64,000 nt of DNA from Impatiens glandulifera (GCF_907164915.1 NC_061867.1:50843852-50907851); one strand, 5' to 3'; shown: positions 11,091 to 23,400, counted from the stretch's first letter. Notes: a model not told the origin generated them from the letters alone. Program-made: numbers and translations.

Positions 11091-12424
11091 CCTATGTGGC
11101 CGAAAACGGATGAATTAGTTACAGCAGGAGCCGCGTCCATTGCATGGACGCTCGAATCAGATTCAACGCGCTTGAGCACTCCGAGTATCCCGTTGTAGCA
11201 GAAGGAACGCGCACCCAGGTCGTACCGGATCAAATAACTGGATGTTAGTTTCGTCCACTCGATCGCTAATGAAACGATGCGTCTTTGACGGAACCGTTGA
11301 CGGAACGCCTCCGGTCTTTTTCTTCAGCGCGACCACCATCTGGATAAGGATGAAGATCCGTGATGATCTTCTCTTTTTGGAACTCAGTCATTAATCCGCC
11401 AAATTACTTGATTTAAAGTTTGAAATGATCACCCTATGAAGATGATCATTTTCTTTATAAGATTAGGCATCGTCACCGCCTACTCTAGCCAGTTGACTAA
11501 AGAACAGTCAAAACGCCATGAATAGTTTTTGGATGATTTAGTCCACTTGAGGCCATCAACCGACTTAGGAATGCTATATATAGATTCCCTAAGTCATTCC
11601 GAAGAAAAGGAATCAACACACAACCTTCAAATCGAAGAAAATCAAAATCCGCCAATAAAGCTTCAAAACTTTTGGATTTTTCAAATTTTTTGTTTGAGAC
11701 CTTAAAGCTTAGATCTAAGCATCTCGAAAGCTTCCCTAAGGATCAAGCAGGTACTTTAATTCTTGGTAAGGTTCCAATCACCCTCTACCTCTAATTCATA
11801 TTTACAATTTGAATTCGAAATTTTTATATTTCAAATTACAAAAGCTTGTATGCTTCATGTTCATGTAGTTTTATGATTGAATATTGATCCTAGGATAATT
11901 TAAAAACTATTTGAATATGATAGAACCGATCAATCAATTTAAATAACAAAAACCCAAATTTAAATTTTCAAAATCAAATAAACGAGTTCGTTGTTCTTAG
12001 GTTAATTCTGTTGAATCACATCCCATAAAGTTTCCTAACATGATTGTAAACATGCTGGGAAATTATTTGGATCAAGTTTGATCCATCCCGATCATGTTTG
12101 ATCAAAATAAAAAAAATTCATATAAAATGAAAATTTTAATGTTCTTGAATTGGTCAAAACGAACAACTAGTGTTCTTGTTTTGGTACCAATCAAGTATAC
12201 GTGATATAAGGAAGCTATTAAATAACTCATTTCACTTCAAAACAGCTTTAAAATCAATAACCCAAATTTTGATCACAAATTGTTTTGAACAAATTGATCA
12301 TCATCTAGGTCGATTAATACATTGAGATGATGATCAACATGTTTTTGGGAGCTTTGTGAGGATACCCAAGCTCTTGGATTAAAGAATTAGAGCTAACAAA
12401 ATGAATTTTAAAAAATAGATCCTC

Positions 12425-12960
12425 ATGTTCTTGAGGACCGAGTCTTGTTAGCGTAGGACCGAGAGGTTCGACCGAAGATCCTCAGTTCGGACAGAGACCA
12501 ATGAACGAGAAAATCCGACCTAGGACCAATGTTCTTGAGCTATGACCGAGAGGTTCGACTGATGCTCGGGACTTAGGACCGAGACCTAGAACTGATGAGT
12601 CTGACCTAGGACCGAGAGTTTCGACTTGGGACCGAAAAATCCAAACTTGGGATCGAGACTCCCGAGACCCAAGACCGAGAGGTCTAACCTTGGGACTGAG
12701 AATCTCAAGCTTGGGAGTGAGAGCTTCTCGATCCCAGGAAAGAGGGACTTAACCTAGAGCTAGCCCCATACCGAGAGGTATTTATACCTCAACCGATAAA
12801 CCTAACCCCATGTTAGTCTAGGACCAATAGGTTTTACACATAGACTGATAAATCCCAACCAATGACCGAGTTCTTAGCACCAAAATAGAGGGACTCCGGT
12901 ACTCAAACCGAGAGCTCCCGAGCATAAATCGAGGGTCTTTAGACCCCGACCAATAAAATT
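12425..12960. repeat. degenerate ~20-bp minisatellite inside the LTR
   Basis: Variants of TAGGACCGAGAGGTTCGACC recur many times with drift (GACCGAGAGTTTCGACT, GACCGAGAGGTCTAACC and so on). It forms the GC-richest block of the LTR. Confidence 0.75.
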
Positions 12961-13810
12961 GGACTCAAACCTTAGGACTCCGATCCTAATGTTTGTTTGG
13001 TTCCACTTTTCAAAATCCAAAATTATTTTTATAATTTTGGGACCCCGATCCATTTTCTAAAAATCTCGAGAGGTTGGAAATGACTTTAAAATATTTCTAG
13101 GATGTTTCCCAACAAATATTTTGACCAAGGTTTATTTGACGTTTATTTCTAAACCCTAACACCCTTAAAAATGACTGATATTCTTTAGGTATAATCCTTC
13201 CTAACGATCATCCGCAATAGGTACCAACATTTTAATATTGTTGTTTTAATATTTTAAATAATGATTCAACCTAGAAGTATGACTAAGACTAGAAGAGTAA
13301 TCGGTTAAAACTCAAACATTATACAACCGATTTTCAAAAATCAAAGTTTATAAAGTAGAGACCATTATATAACGAGTACGGAGGACATAGAGAAAGTCCT
13401 TTCCCGAGTATCACCAACTTTGAACTAAACGAAACTTAATGCAAAATACGTTTGTACTCGTACACCCTTTTTATTGATTTTCTTAAAATCAATTGGTGAC
13501 TCTGTCATTTAAATAAATAATCTTTCTTAAATTAATTATGTTTAATTAATTTAAACAGGGTTTTATCAAATTGTAATTTGATTATAACAAATCCCCAAAT
13601 TATTAAAATTTGAATAAAATTAATTATTTTTACATAATTGATTTTAAAGCTATCAAGTACTTTAAAAATCTTTTAAAAAAAATATTTTATTTTAAAAACA
13701 TTTTTGGCACGCAAACTAATGTGAAGTCATTGAACCTCAATCCACTCTAAGCCCGCATACCACGTGTCGACCACACCCGCTACTATGGGATTCGTGGGGT
13801 TACAACTTTT

Positions 13811-13828
13811 TGGCGACTCTAGTGGGGA
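13811..13828 (+). other. primer-binding site of the gypsy element
   Basis: TGGCGACTCTAGTGGGGA closely matches the TGGCGACTC...TGGGGA primer-binding sites of plant Tat/Ogre-type elements. It directly follows the LTR end (GGTTACAACTTTT). The tRNA primer identity is recalled knowledge and not verified. Confidence 0.65.
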
Positions 13829-16255
13829 TTAAATGTTTAACTCGAAAACATAAACTTGGTTTTTCTAAAAATAATTGTATCACATTTTTCACCCAAATAA
13901 ACATGTCTCGAAAGGTACAACACCTAACGAACACATAAGTTTTATCCCTATTACATGCTTATGTGCATAAAGGGTACATCACACTCATCCTACCCTACTT
14001 GCAAAGAAGTACACGACCGGGTTCAATACTTCTTCACCTATGTGCAAAATTGTCAATGAGGAATGACAACTTATTACAAGCCGAGCGATGATGCGAGAGG
14101 AAAAACTAGAATGCATGTGATCGACCCACCCTTTGGCGATGAGTCGTCCGATAGGACGCAGTCATTGTGGAGGTTGGGATAAATTCCCAATTGAGTTGAT
14201 ATTTCTTAGTTTATGGCAGGCGGTTTTACCCCTTCCACTATCAGCAAATGAAACTCTCTTATGATTCCCTTTAAAACAAAAAACCTAGATACTCAAACCC
14301 GATCGGTTGTCTATCGTGCCCAAATAATCAAAACCTCTCCAATACAGCCCTTACACGACTACTATATATGTATTATGTGTAAGCATGTATAGTCTAAGTG
14401 AACATCTTTCAAAACATGTTCCTTCTTTACAAAACAGACACATGCTTGTAAATATTTTGAAATGCAACAAACAATGTCCATGCTGACGGATGTTGCGCTT
14501 GTTATATGGATCGATGAGTTCCATGAAAATGAAGGGAACTATCGAAACTATGGAATCACTCCCATCATGTGGTTCATAAAATTCGAAGTGAAAACCACCT
14601 TCATGATGGAATTACAAAGGAGATGGAGCCCCGTAAAAAAGTGCCTACTTCCTAGGTGAAAGGCATATGTGCCACCATTGAAGAATTCGGGCAATTCTCA
14701 TGATGGATAACAAAATGTGCTACATTTAAAGCCATTTGTGGAATCTATGTCCCTGTGAAAGCTTCTACAAGAAGAGTACGGTTACTCCAAGATGTCTGAC
14801 ATCATCCTTACAAAAACCTAACTCGACTTTCCAACTTGACCAAGATTAAAAAAATGGAGAAATTTGGTTGACTTTGGGATCTTCCATGATAACCATGACA
14901 GTCCTACTAGACCATTTCTTCATGGTCCCATCAAACAGTAAATCCTCCTCAAGAATTCTAGAAGTGACATACCATTTACGCAGGAAAAATAAAGACCCCT
15001 CAAGTATCATTCTTGCAGAAATAACAATGGGATTGAATAACTCATGCCTCGATCCCACGATGAGCAAAAGGAAGCATTTGCCACTAAGTATATCATGGAT
15101 AAATCATGTCTCCTTCTCTTCAGTATCGAAGAATGAAGGAAGCTATGTCTGGACCTTTAATGTAAATCAACGAAGAAATTAGGAAAAATCTTCATTGGTA
15201 TCCCATCAAGAAGATGGCTTTTAAGATGGATGACAATCCCATGATTGTACTCATAGGTCTGGAATGGGTTACTTACTATTACACTCATAGTTTGTTCAAA
15301 CAATTCATCTATAGCTTCATAGAAGCTGCCATCGCGTAGATAGGCCCATCGACCACAAGGCCTATATGGGATATCTTGAGAAATGGTATGACGCCTTCCA
15401 AATGAATATCACTGAGAATCATAACAAGTACCTGAATGTTATTCTCTAAGAATACGAATATGTTTAGGACAATGAAGAAGAAGAAATTACTAGTGCGACA
15501 CCCGACTAAGACCGGCCTAAAGCCTATCACCACTAACAACACTTTTTTCCTTTTAGACTCTCTGTAAATACAAACAAGAGAGTAATGTCTGTAACAAACT
15601 ATGCAAGTATGTTTATATACAACTCTATGTTTGTTTATGAATCACAAAATGAGATGTTCACTCTTTTTAGGTTCATACTCATGTGCATATGCGTTACATT
15701 TGTACTTTTATACAAGTGCAAAACCCTCACCTCTTTCTCTTCGCAACAATCCACAATTGCGATAAGCCGACACAGCCCCCAAAAAGAGATATTCAAAAAC
15801 CGGACGTTTTACACGCCATCAAATGGCCGAAGAACTTCCAAGACCTGAAACGGTCTCATCCACATAATTTAGGGAAATGAAGGCAGCTTTGCAACATGTA
15901 ATGGAGCTACTTCGCACTAACAACTAGTGTTTTGGCTAATCAGCAAATTCTGCGTGCATCCCAAAATATGCCTTCTTCCTCTCAAATACCTAACCAACCA
16001 CCTCCGGTTATAGTTACCCCATTAAATCCCATCCTATTGGTCATCAAGCTCAAGAATAAGTCTCGCTTTATGAAGACTTTGAGGAAGATAACGACCCAAC
16101 CACATAGGCCTAACATGGGGCACACGAGGAAATACTTGGCCCTTTGAGATCTCCGAAATGCAAAATCTCGATCCCTGGTCAACCTCCTTTTACGGAATAC
16201 AAAGACCATATGATTTTATGAACTTTTATAAAGAACCCAAATTATAAAAAAAAAT

Positions 16256-16651
16256 TAGGCAAATAATACTAATAGCCCCAATATGTTGGTCTCATCCATC
16301 TATAGCTTTGCTCTCTTTTTCTCTAAATACATATATAAAAAGAATATTGTTAGGTTCGGATGGGCTTAAGTTGACTCGGTCACTGTCGCCATGGTAGATT
16401 GGAAAGGGCCGTTTTGCATAATCAAAAGCCTATTCATTTGACGAGGAATGCGTTTAAGTGTTTGACCATGATGATGATGATAGTAGTATTTAAATAGTGA
16501 TAAATCTTATATTAAATAAGAAAAATTAATGAGAAAAAAACTTGTTGATGTTTTTTTAAAACACATTTGATATTTGATGTTGTTAGTTAACTTCGTTATT
16601 AAAAGGGTAATTAGATTAGATTCACGTCTCTTTAAGAACATTTTATAAGTT

Positions 16652-16691
<40 letters not shown>

Positions 16692-16873
16692 CTTATTTTT
16701 ATATTAATTTTTTAAGCTTAATTGTTATTATTATTTAATATATCCATTGGACAATTATATATATATATATTATCAATACTTATATGTATTAATTTATTTC
16801 TATTTATATATAAATATAAATATTTTTAGTTATTTTTATTATATTGATATAGATAAATATAATATTTCACCAC

Positions 16874-16934
<61 letters not shown>

Positions 16935-17467
16935 GTTTTTAATACATGTTTTACATATTTTTTTATACTATTATATATAAACTTATATATATTATCTCTA
17001 AAAACATATATAGATAAATAAAATGTTATAATATTTTTTAAATATCAAATTTTGATCAATTTAATATTAATTATAATATAATACATAATAAATAATTATT
17101 ATATAAAATTATATATATATATATATATATATTATTTAATATATAATTTTGCATCATCATAAAATAAAATAATACAAGTTTATACAAGATATGATTATTT
17201 ATTTATATATATTCTGATAAATTATTTATTAAAAATATTTTTTTTAATATAATTTTTTATAATAAATATTTTTATTAAGGTTATAAATATAGGTATATAT
17301 TTTATATATCAATATATTGTTAAAATTACCTAATATAATATATTTTATTTATAAAAACAAATAAGAATTAAATTTATATATTCTTTTAATAAAGGGAATC
17401 TAGAATAAAAAGAGTGAAAAAAATAAAAGTATTATGAAAGAATAAATTATAAATAAATATAAAGTTA

Positions 17468-17530
<63 letters not shown>

Positions 17531-18825
17531 ATGAACTATAAATAAATGTAATATTATTTATTTAAAGTTATCATTTTTTATGTTTTTTTAGAAAAATAAT
17601 ATATTTTAATTGTATCAACACAATACTATTATATTTTTAATTTTAGGAACACATTTACAGTTTGTTAGCAATTGATACATATAAAAAAAATTGAACCTTT
17701 TATTTAATAAAAATTGAAATAACTTTGTTTATATCTTTATATTTATTTTTCATTTAAAATTAAATTAAACTACTTAATATAATTAAATTTATAAATAAGT
17801 ATAATAAAAAAAATTAATATTTACACACTAATACAATGCATGGTCAAAATTATTCACCAAAAACATTAAATATTTAGATTACTTCACCCTCTTAATTCAT
17901 TAATTAAAATATTATATATTTTAAAATTTAAAATTTTATTGTATAATTATATATTAATATCTTCTAAATCTTTACAAAAAAAATCACTTACTTAGAATTA
18001 TCATAGTCATTATATTTTTAAATAATTCGATTATTTAAATAATCTCTTGCCAAACTAGGCCTAGATTTTATTTATAATTTTTTATTTTATTATATAATTA
18101 TTATTTTAATTATTAAATCACTAACTTTAAAACTAAAGTATTAAAATATTTTTACGTTATTTTATCAATTAATTTTTTTATAATAAAAAAAATTCTTAAT
18201 TAAATCAATTAAAACCCAAAAAAAAATCAATTTTCTGTATGAAATAAAGTTTCTTGACAAAAATAAAAAAATAAATCAAAAACACATATCATAAATACTC
18301 TTACCCTTTAGGGCTTGTTTAAGGGAGTGGTTTTTTCCTAAAAAATCTTGTTTGATTAAAATTTTAAAAAAAATATTTTAAATTTTTTTTTTACCAAATT
18401 ATTCTTCTTTTTTATATTTTTATTTAATAATTAATTTATATTTTAAAAAAATAAAAGATAATTTTGATATTTAAATTAATAAAATGATTGATTAGATATT
18501 TGATAAGATGATTGAGTTTTATTTTTATCTCAATAATTAAATATCAAACAAATCCTTAAAAGGAAATTGTCATCTTATCAATATCAAACCTACTGTATAT
18601 CTTGCAATATTTAAAGATAAGATGTGTAGTTAAACTTTTTTTTCTATGAACATGAATGATATTGGTTGGGAATGAAAAAAAAATTAATATTAAAAAATTT
18701 GAAGATAATTTTTTTATCAATATAATAATAATAATATAAACAGGGATTCACACAATCTAAAAAAGTAGTTTATAAAATATTAGAAAAGGCATTAATGATA
18801 TTTTTTTATTAATAATATATATTAT
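16256..18825. other. very AT-rich intergenic DNA with long (TA)n tracts
   Basis: (TA)n tracts lie at about 16654-16690, 16877-16931, 17109-17132 and 17474-17527. There is no gene. The 'Tyr-Ile' frames here are translated microsatellite. A possible MITE with GGGCTTGTTT / AAACAAATCC ends spans about 18311-18555. Confidence 0.7.
16451..16757 (+). repeat. duplicated block, copy 1
   Basis: The sequence from TTAAGTGTTTGACCA through AACACATTTG, GATTAGATTCACGTCTCTTT and TTAATATATCCATTGGACAA is repeated in the same order and orientation at about 22519-22888. The two copies bracket the defensin-like gene and the tRNA-Gly locus. Confidence 0.75.
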
Positions 18826-19072
18826 GGCCTTGTTTGGATGTGGTTATTGAAATAACTTAGTGAGGGAAATAATGATAATTGATAATGATTTTGAGGAGGT
18901 ATTGATTTTTAAAAAAAAAAAATTAAAAAGTATTAATATGTATAAATAAAATAAATAATAATTTAAAATATAAAATATTTTAGTTAATGAATGGATTGAT
19001 TTGATGGATAATACTAAGTGAAGTGATATTTATTTTTTTGGGTTATTTGAATAATCCAAAACCAAACTAGTT
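18826..19072. mobile_element. MITE abutting the defensin-like gene promoter
   Basis: The left end GGCCTTGTTTGGATGTGGTT and the right end (reverse complement CTAGTTTGGTTTTGGATTAT) form imperfect terminal inverted repeats, both continuing into TTATT(C/G)AAATAAC. The interior of about 245 bp is AT-rich and non-coding. The ends resemble those of the element in helicase intron 6. The target duplication is unclear. Confidence 0.55.
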
Positions 19073-19097
19073 CTTAGAGTTTATATGTATCTTCACC

Positions 19098-19105
19098 TAT
19101 AAATA
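19098..19105 (+). promoter_or_regulatory. TATA box of the defensin-like gene
   Basis: TATAAATA lies 78 bp upstream of the ATG, leaving a short leader of about 45 nt. Confidence 0.6.
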
Positions 19106-19175
19106 TTTGATTTCATATTGTATTAATTTACAACTACAAAGAACTAAACAAGATCTCTAGAGAGAATATTTGACA

Positions 19176-19430
19176 ATGACAATTTCTCAAGTAAGATCTT
19201 CATTCATCATTATTTGCTTATTGTGCATTTGTGTTGGTTCTGTCTACAGCATAAAAGATGGTGAAAAAAAAATTATATATGGAGAAAAATCTATATATGG
19301 AGGGCCGTGTGTGAGCGCCCAGAACTGCTATGAAACTTGCATAAGAATGGGGCTTAGAAATGGTGGAGATTGTTATATGCCTCCTGGTGCTCATTACAAT
19401 TTTACACCTTGTAATTGCATTCCTAACTAA
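19176..19430 (+). CDS. defensin-like (cysteine-rich secreted) peptide, 84 aa
   Basis: The ATG at 19176 begins a classic signal peptide: MTISQVRSS, then a hydrophobic core IIICLLCICVG, with likely cleavage after VYS at about residue 25. The mature part of about 59 aa has six Cys in the order C-x5-C-x3-C-x10-C-x12-C-x-C. This matches the core of plant defensin-like (LCR/DEFL) peptides (C-x5-C-x3-C ... C-x-C) without the outermost Cys pair, so three disulfides are expected. It should be secreted to the apoplast. DEFL peptides act in antimicrobial defence or in reproductive and symbiotic signalling, and which applies here cannot be told. A TATA box (19098) and an AATAAA at about 19462 frame a complete small intronless unit. 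An upstream TTG is not needed as start. Confidence 0.8.
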   Translation: MTISQVRSSFIIICLLCICVGSVYSIKDGEKKIIYGEKSIYGGPCVSAQNCYETCIRMGLRNGGDCYMPPGAHYNFTPCNCIPN

Positions 19431-21446
19431 AAATATTATTGTACTACTCTTTTATGTCATCAATAAATTGTCTCGATGATTTCCGTATTTGTGACAAGAC
19501 AACTCAAAGAATATTATTTGCGTCGAGATATTTTCATTAATTTAATTTATTTTGTAAAACTAAATACTCATATTAACTTTAAAATTATAAGATATGGAGA
19601 TAGTAAAATTAATTTCATTAAATTCAATGATAAATATTAAAGATTTTTATTAATTTCATAATTATAAAATATTGAGATAGTAAAATTAATTTCAGTAATT
19701 TCAATGATAAATTGAAAATTTGTTAACCATGAGAATATATCTACAAATTTATTATTAAATTGAAAAACAAAATCATCTGGAAATCAGAAACACTATAAAG
19801 AAATGGAAAATATTCGTCTTTTTCATTTTGTCAATCCTCATTTTGGTGTGGTATGGAAGTGAATATTTGTTTATTTTACAATCTCAAACAGAATTTTAGA
19901 ATCAATAGTTTAATTTTTATTTTATGTACTTCGATAAAAAGTGACTTTGTAATCTAAATTACTTATAGTATTATTACCTACACAATATCATTACAAAAAT
20001 GGATGATATACCTATTAAATTGTAATAAAAATTATCAAAATTAAAATTCATGCAATTTGTTAAGTGTCACTCTAATATCGAACTTATTTAAATTTTTAAA
20101 CGATAAATGTTGAAGTAGAGCAAGCCGAATGAACCAATGAAACGGTATCAAAAAAATCTCTACCAAGTATTCTAAGCGACAGTTAAAATTATCCTTAGTC
20201 GATGGTTAGTAAATAATGTCAGAATAGGTTTTGCCAAATGATAATTGACATATATATATATATGCCCGAAATAGTAAGAAATTTGTACAAATAATAAGAG
20301 GATACTTGTAAAAAGACCTCCATATTAAATATCAAATCAAATAACTCGTTATTGAAAACAAGAAAAACAACTCCAAATTCGATAATTTCATCTCATTTGC
20401 TGCTAAAAAGAGGATAGACACGGACTCGAGAAAGCATAATCAACACAATCGGAAGGTATGAATAGTAAATGATCCATTGAAAATTGAGAGAATTATCCGG
20501 ATCACAAAAATTCAAAATAAAACAATCGATTCAGCTAAATAAGATGTCTCATCAAACAAAATACAACACAAACTCAAATTGTATTGGTGAAAAGAAAAAT
20601 AAAATATCCTCGTCTACTTGAAAAATTCATAAATAAGATTTAAGAATAATGAATGTATTTTCAATTTTTCTATTAACTTTTTCCTAAAGAAAGAGAAAAT
20701 ATTTTTTTATATATATTTAAATATTCTTAATCATAACAAGTAAACATTAACCTACCCATCAAAATAAATTATAATTCTCAATATTTAAAACAATATAAAC
20801 CATTAAAGATACTTTTTTTTTATTAATTAATAACAAATTACAACTCAACAATTAGCTTGTTCTAATTACAACAATTTAACAATAATTATAATTTGTTGGA
20901 TATATAAATTGAATTGTAAATAAATATTATAAAATTTGGAATAACTTAACAATTGTAGTCTAGTAATTATATTTTAGAGTGTTTCTTTCTGTTAGTGTTA
21001 TTTCAAAAAAATGAAGTTAAAAGAGGTAAGTGTTTATAATATAACAATTAAGATAAATTCTCATAAGCAATAGATTTGACTTTGACTTTTGATAAATGGG
21101 GAGTTAAAGTAGATTGAACAAATACAAAATATCTATCGACATGCAAATTAAATTGTCAATATTTGAAAATTTATTGTACATAATTGTCTACATATATGAG
21201 TAATAGACGATTTCGAATCCATAGTTTCATTGTTATAATTAGATTTTGTTTTTAGATTTAACCAATTGAAAACTGATTGGATGATTCCAAAAGTATTCTC
21301 ATTTGAGTTTTATAATGACATATAAATTAGATAGAACAAGTTAAAAGAACTAACAATAATGTCTCAAAAATACTTTTATATAACATTTTAGGCGACGAAA
21401 CAAATCATTAACATTTTAAAAATAATATGGTATTTATTAAATATAA
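19431..21446. other. AT-rich intergenic DNA, nothing recognised
   Basis: After the AATAAA polyadenylation signal of the peptide gene (about 19462) I see no open frame, RNA or bounded element. A short (TA) tract lies near 20251. Confidence 0.5.
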
Positions 21447-21518
21447 GCGTTTGTAGTCCAACGGTTAGGATAATTGCCTTCCAAGCAATAGACCCGGGTT
21501 CGACTCCCGGCAGACGCA
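21447..21518 (+). tRNA. tRNA-Gly (anticodon UCC), nuclear type
   Basis: This is a 72-nt cloverleaf. The acceptor GCGTTTG pairs with CAGACGC, with one T-G wobble at pair 5. The D-arm A-box is TAGTCCAACGGTTAGG. The anticodon stem-loop ATTGC-CTTCCAA-GCAAT carries TCC. The T-arm is CCCGGGTTCGACTCCCGG and the discriminator is A. A T5 pol III terminator follows at about 21522. It is intact and matches plant cytosolic tRNA-Gly. Confidence 0.95.
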
Positions 21519-21792
21519 ATTGTTTTTATTTTCATTTTTTTGGATAATTGTCTCCAACCCACACAAAATCCATTTTCCAATCAATAACTTCTCACCAATC
21601 ACATCACTTATATCATTAACCAAAATACAAAAATACCTTCTATTTTAAATTATTATTTTTTATTTTATTTATAAATATCAATACCCTTTAAGTATTTTTA
21701 CAAAAAATAATCATTATTTTCTCAAAATCATCACATATCATCCAATTTTTCTCTCTCTTGGTTTTTTAAAAAACCCACAACCGAACAAGGCC

Positions 21793-21818
21793 TAATAGAC
21801 TCGGGTTTCGACTCCGAC
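21793..21818 (+). pseudogene. tRNA-Gly relic 1 (T-arm fragment)
   Basis: TAATAGACTCGGGTTTCGAC and the next few bases match the variable and T-arm region of the intact gene. It follows the CCGAACAAGGCC end of a MITE-like insert. That insert separates it from GGATAATTGTCT at 21542-21553. Confidence 0.6.
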
Positions 21819-21838
21819 TGTTTTTATTTTCATTTTTT

Positions 21839-21885
21839 GGATAATTGTCTTCTAAACAATAGACTTGGGTTTCGACTCCGACGCA
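21839..21885 (+). pseudogene. tRNA-Gly relic 2 (D-arm to 3' end)
   Basis: This segment aligns with tRNA positions from GGATAATTG to the terminal GACGCA, but the anticodon loop is mutated (TCTTCTAAA) and the acceptor and T-stem are incomplete. It is preceded by TTTTTATTTTCATTTTTT, the same downstream flank as the intact gene. This indicates serial tandem duplication. Confidence 0.65.
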
Positions 21886-22002
21886 CTTGTTAATTGAGGT
21901 GTAATTATCTCTATATGGCTAAACAAACACAAAAAATATGCTTTTTATTTATTTTTTCTTTGGGCAAAAAAAATACATCGGGATACTTGTTAAACAAAAT
22001 TG

Positions 22003-22075
22003 TATGGTTAGAATAATCATTTTGCAAGCATTTGTGGTCTAAACATTAGAATGTTTTTTTAAACAATAGATCGGA
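22003..22075 (+). pseudogene. tRNA-Gly relics 3 and 4 (heavily decayed)
   Basis: ATGGTTAGAATAATCATTTT followed by GCAAGCA (22003-22030) resembles the D-arm/anticodon part. From 22028, GCATTTGTGGTCTAAACATT then AGAATG...AAACAATAGATCGG resembles the whole 5' half and variable region. Neither could fold into a working tRNA. Confidence 0.45.
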
Positions 22076-22518
22076 TAGAGAATCAATCCACAAAACATTT
22101 TGTGTATGTGCTTCTGCGCTAATGTTTGGACCATGTTGTATAATATTAAAAGAGATTGGGATCGAGACAAAAGTTCGAGAAAACAGTTTAACTATAGTTA
22201 ACTCTTTAATTAATAATGCTACAATTGGGACATCTATTTCATTTTGGTAATAAATCACAAGAAATGTTGATAAAGAGATTTTTCCCTTAACTATCATGCA
22301 TGTCATCTTGAGGCTTGTTCTATGCAGTGGTTCTCAAATATAGTTATGAAAGATAAAAATTAACTCAAGATAGTTTGTGAGATTTACATAAATAGTAGAT
22401 AAGGTGAGAGATTCGTGAAATTTGTCCAAATAGAGTAGTTAAAAGGGACTATTCATTTATCGAAATGGAATGATGAATGATTCTATCATTATTGAAGCGC
22501 TCATGATCTACAAATTGA

Positions 22519-22888
22519 GCTTAAGTGTTTGACCAAGTGATGATGATCTAGTATTTAGATAGGGATAGATCTTACATTGAATAAGAAAAATTAATGGGAA
22601 TAGTCTTTGTTGATTTGGTAATAGTTTGTTTTTATAAATACAAGTATAATGATGAATTGCGATTTTTTTTTTTTAAAACACATTTGTGTATGGAGTTTGG
22701 GAGAAATTGAGAAATAATTTTAGATATGTTGTAATAGTTAAGTTTGCTATTAAAAGTGTAACTAAATTAGATTCACATCTCTTTCTATACAATTTTTTTT
22801 AGTTTAAATATATATATTTTTATTTTTTATATTAATTTTTAAGCTTAATTGTTATTATTATTTAATATATCCATTGGACAAATTATAC
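22519..22888 (+). repeat. duplicated block, copy 2
   Basis: This is the same-order match to 16451-16757, including the diagnostic TTAATATATCCATTGGACAA end, with extra sequence in the middle (about 22620-22740). Confidence 0.75.
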
Positions 22889-23400
22889 TAATATTTAAAA
22901 AAAGATAACCCATTTAGATAACTTAGTACATTTCAATTAAAATACTATCATCATTTTTAAATAGAGATCCATATATTTTAAAAAAAATCTATAGATATTT
23001 AATTTTAATTAAACATGTTATATAAAAATTAATTTTAAAAATATTAAATTGTTTGAAACTAAAAAAAAAAAGTTAATAAAGATAATAAAATATCAAAGTC
23101 ATAAATTAAATCACATCATAATATTTAAATTATGACTAAATTTATTAAATAATAAAAATTACTTTAACAATTATAACTTGATAAATTATAACTATTTTCA
23201 AATAAATTATATAAACAAAAACATAATAATAAATTCAAAATCTTAAAACTAATAAAAAATGTTTTTTCTCATGTAAATACTGTATTTTATTTATTTATTA
23301 AAATAACTAAAATAAAAAGATTTTATATAAAATAATAAAAATAATAAAAATAATTAAAAATAAAAGTGAGTTTAAATATTTATTAGAATAATATATAATT
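22889..23400. other. AT-rich DNA upstream of SMC5, nothing recognised
   Basis: A/T runs only. No frame or repeat could be supported. Confidence 0.5.

Larger units (their letters stand above)
11095..16255 (+). mobile_element. truncated Ty3/gypsy LTR retrotransposon, Tat/Ogre-like (5' LTR, PBS, gag remnants)
   Basis: A long 5' LTR-like region contains a TATA box (CTATATATAG, about 11574) and ends just before the primer-binding site at 13811. Downstream comes a long leader, then degenerate gag-like coding DNA from about 14460 to 16200. This is broken by many stops in all frames. A Met-Lys-Ala-Ala-Leu-Gln-His gag-like helix occurs near 15880 and a Pro/Gln-rich stretch near 15970. No protease, RT, RNase H or integrase and no 3' LTR are found, so the element is cut at about 16255. 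A very long LTR and this PBS type suit the Tat/Ogre lineage. The left boundary is uncertain, because 11095-11400 is GC-richer and might be unrelated. Confidence 0.5.

Noticed and set aside
14846..15182. overlapping frames of 73 and 104 codons on both strands
   Set aside because: They lie in degenerate gag-like DNA of the gypsy remnant; neither shows a conserved domain or a believable start.
16747..16980. Tyr/Ile-rich open frame
   Set aside because: It is a translated (TA)n microsatellite with no coding character; the same applies to 51543-51839.
21447..21518. plastid or mitochondrial insertion as source of the tRNAs
   Set aside because: Plastid trnG-UCC has an intron and plastid trnP-UGG has a different sequence; flanks show no organelle DNA. 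Both tRNAs are cytosolic types.
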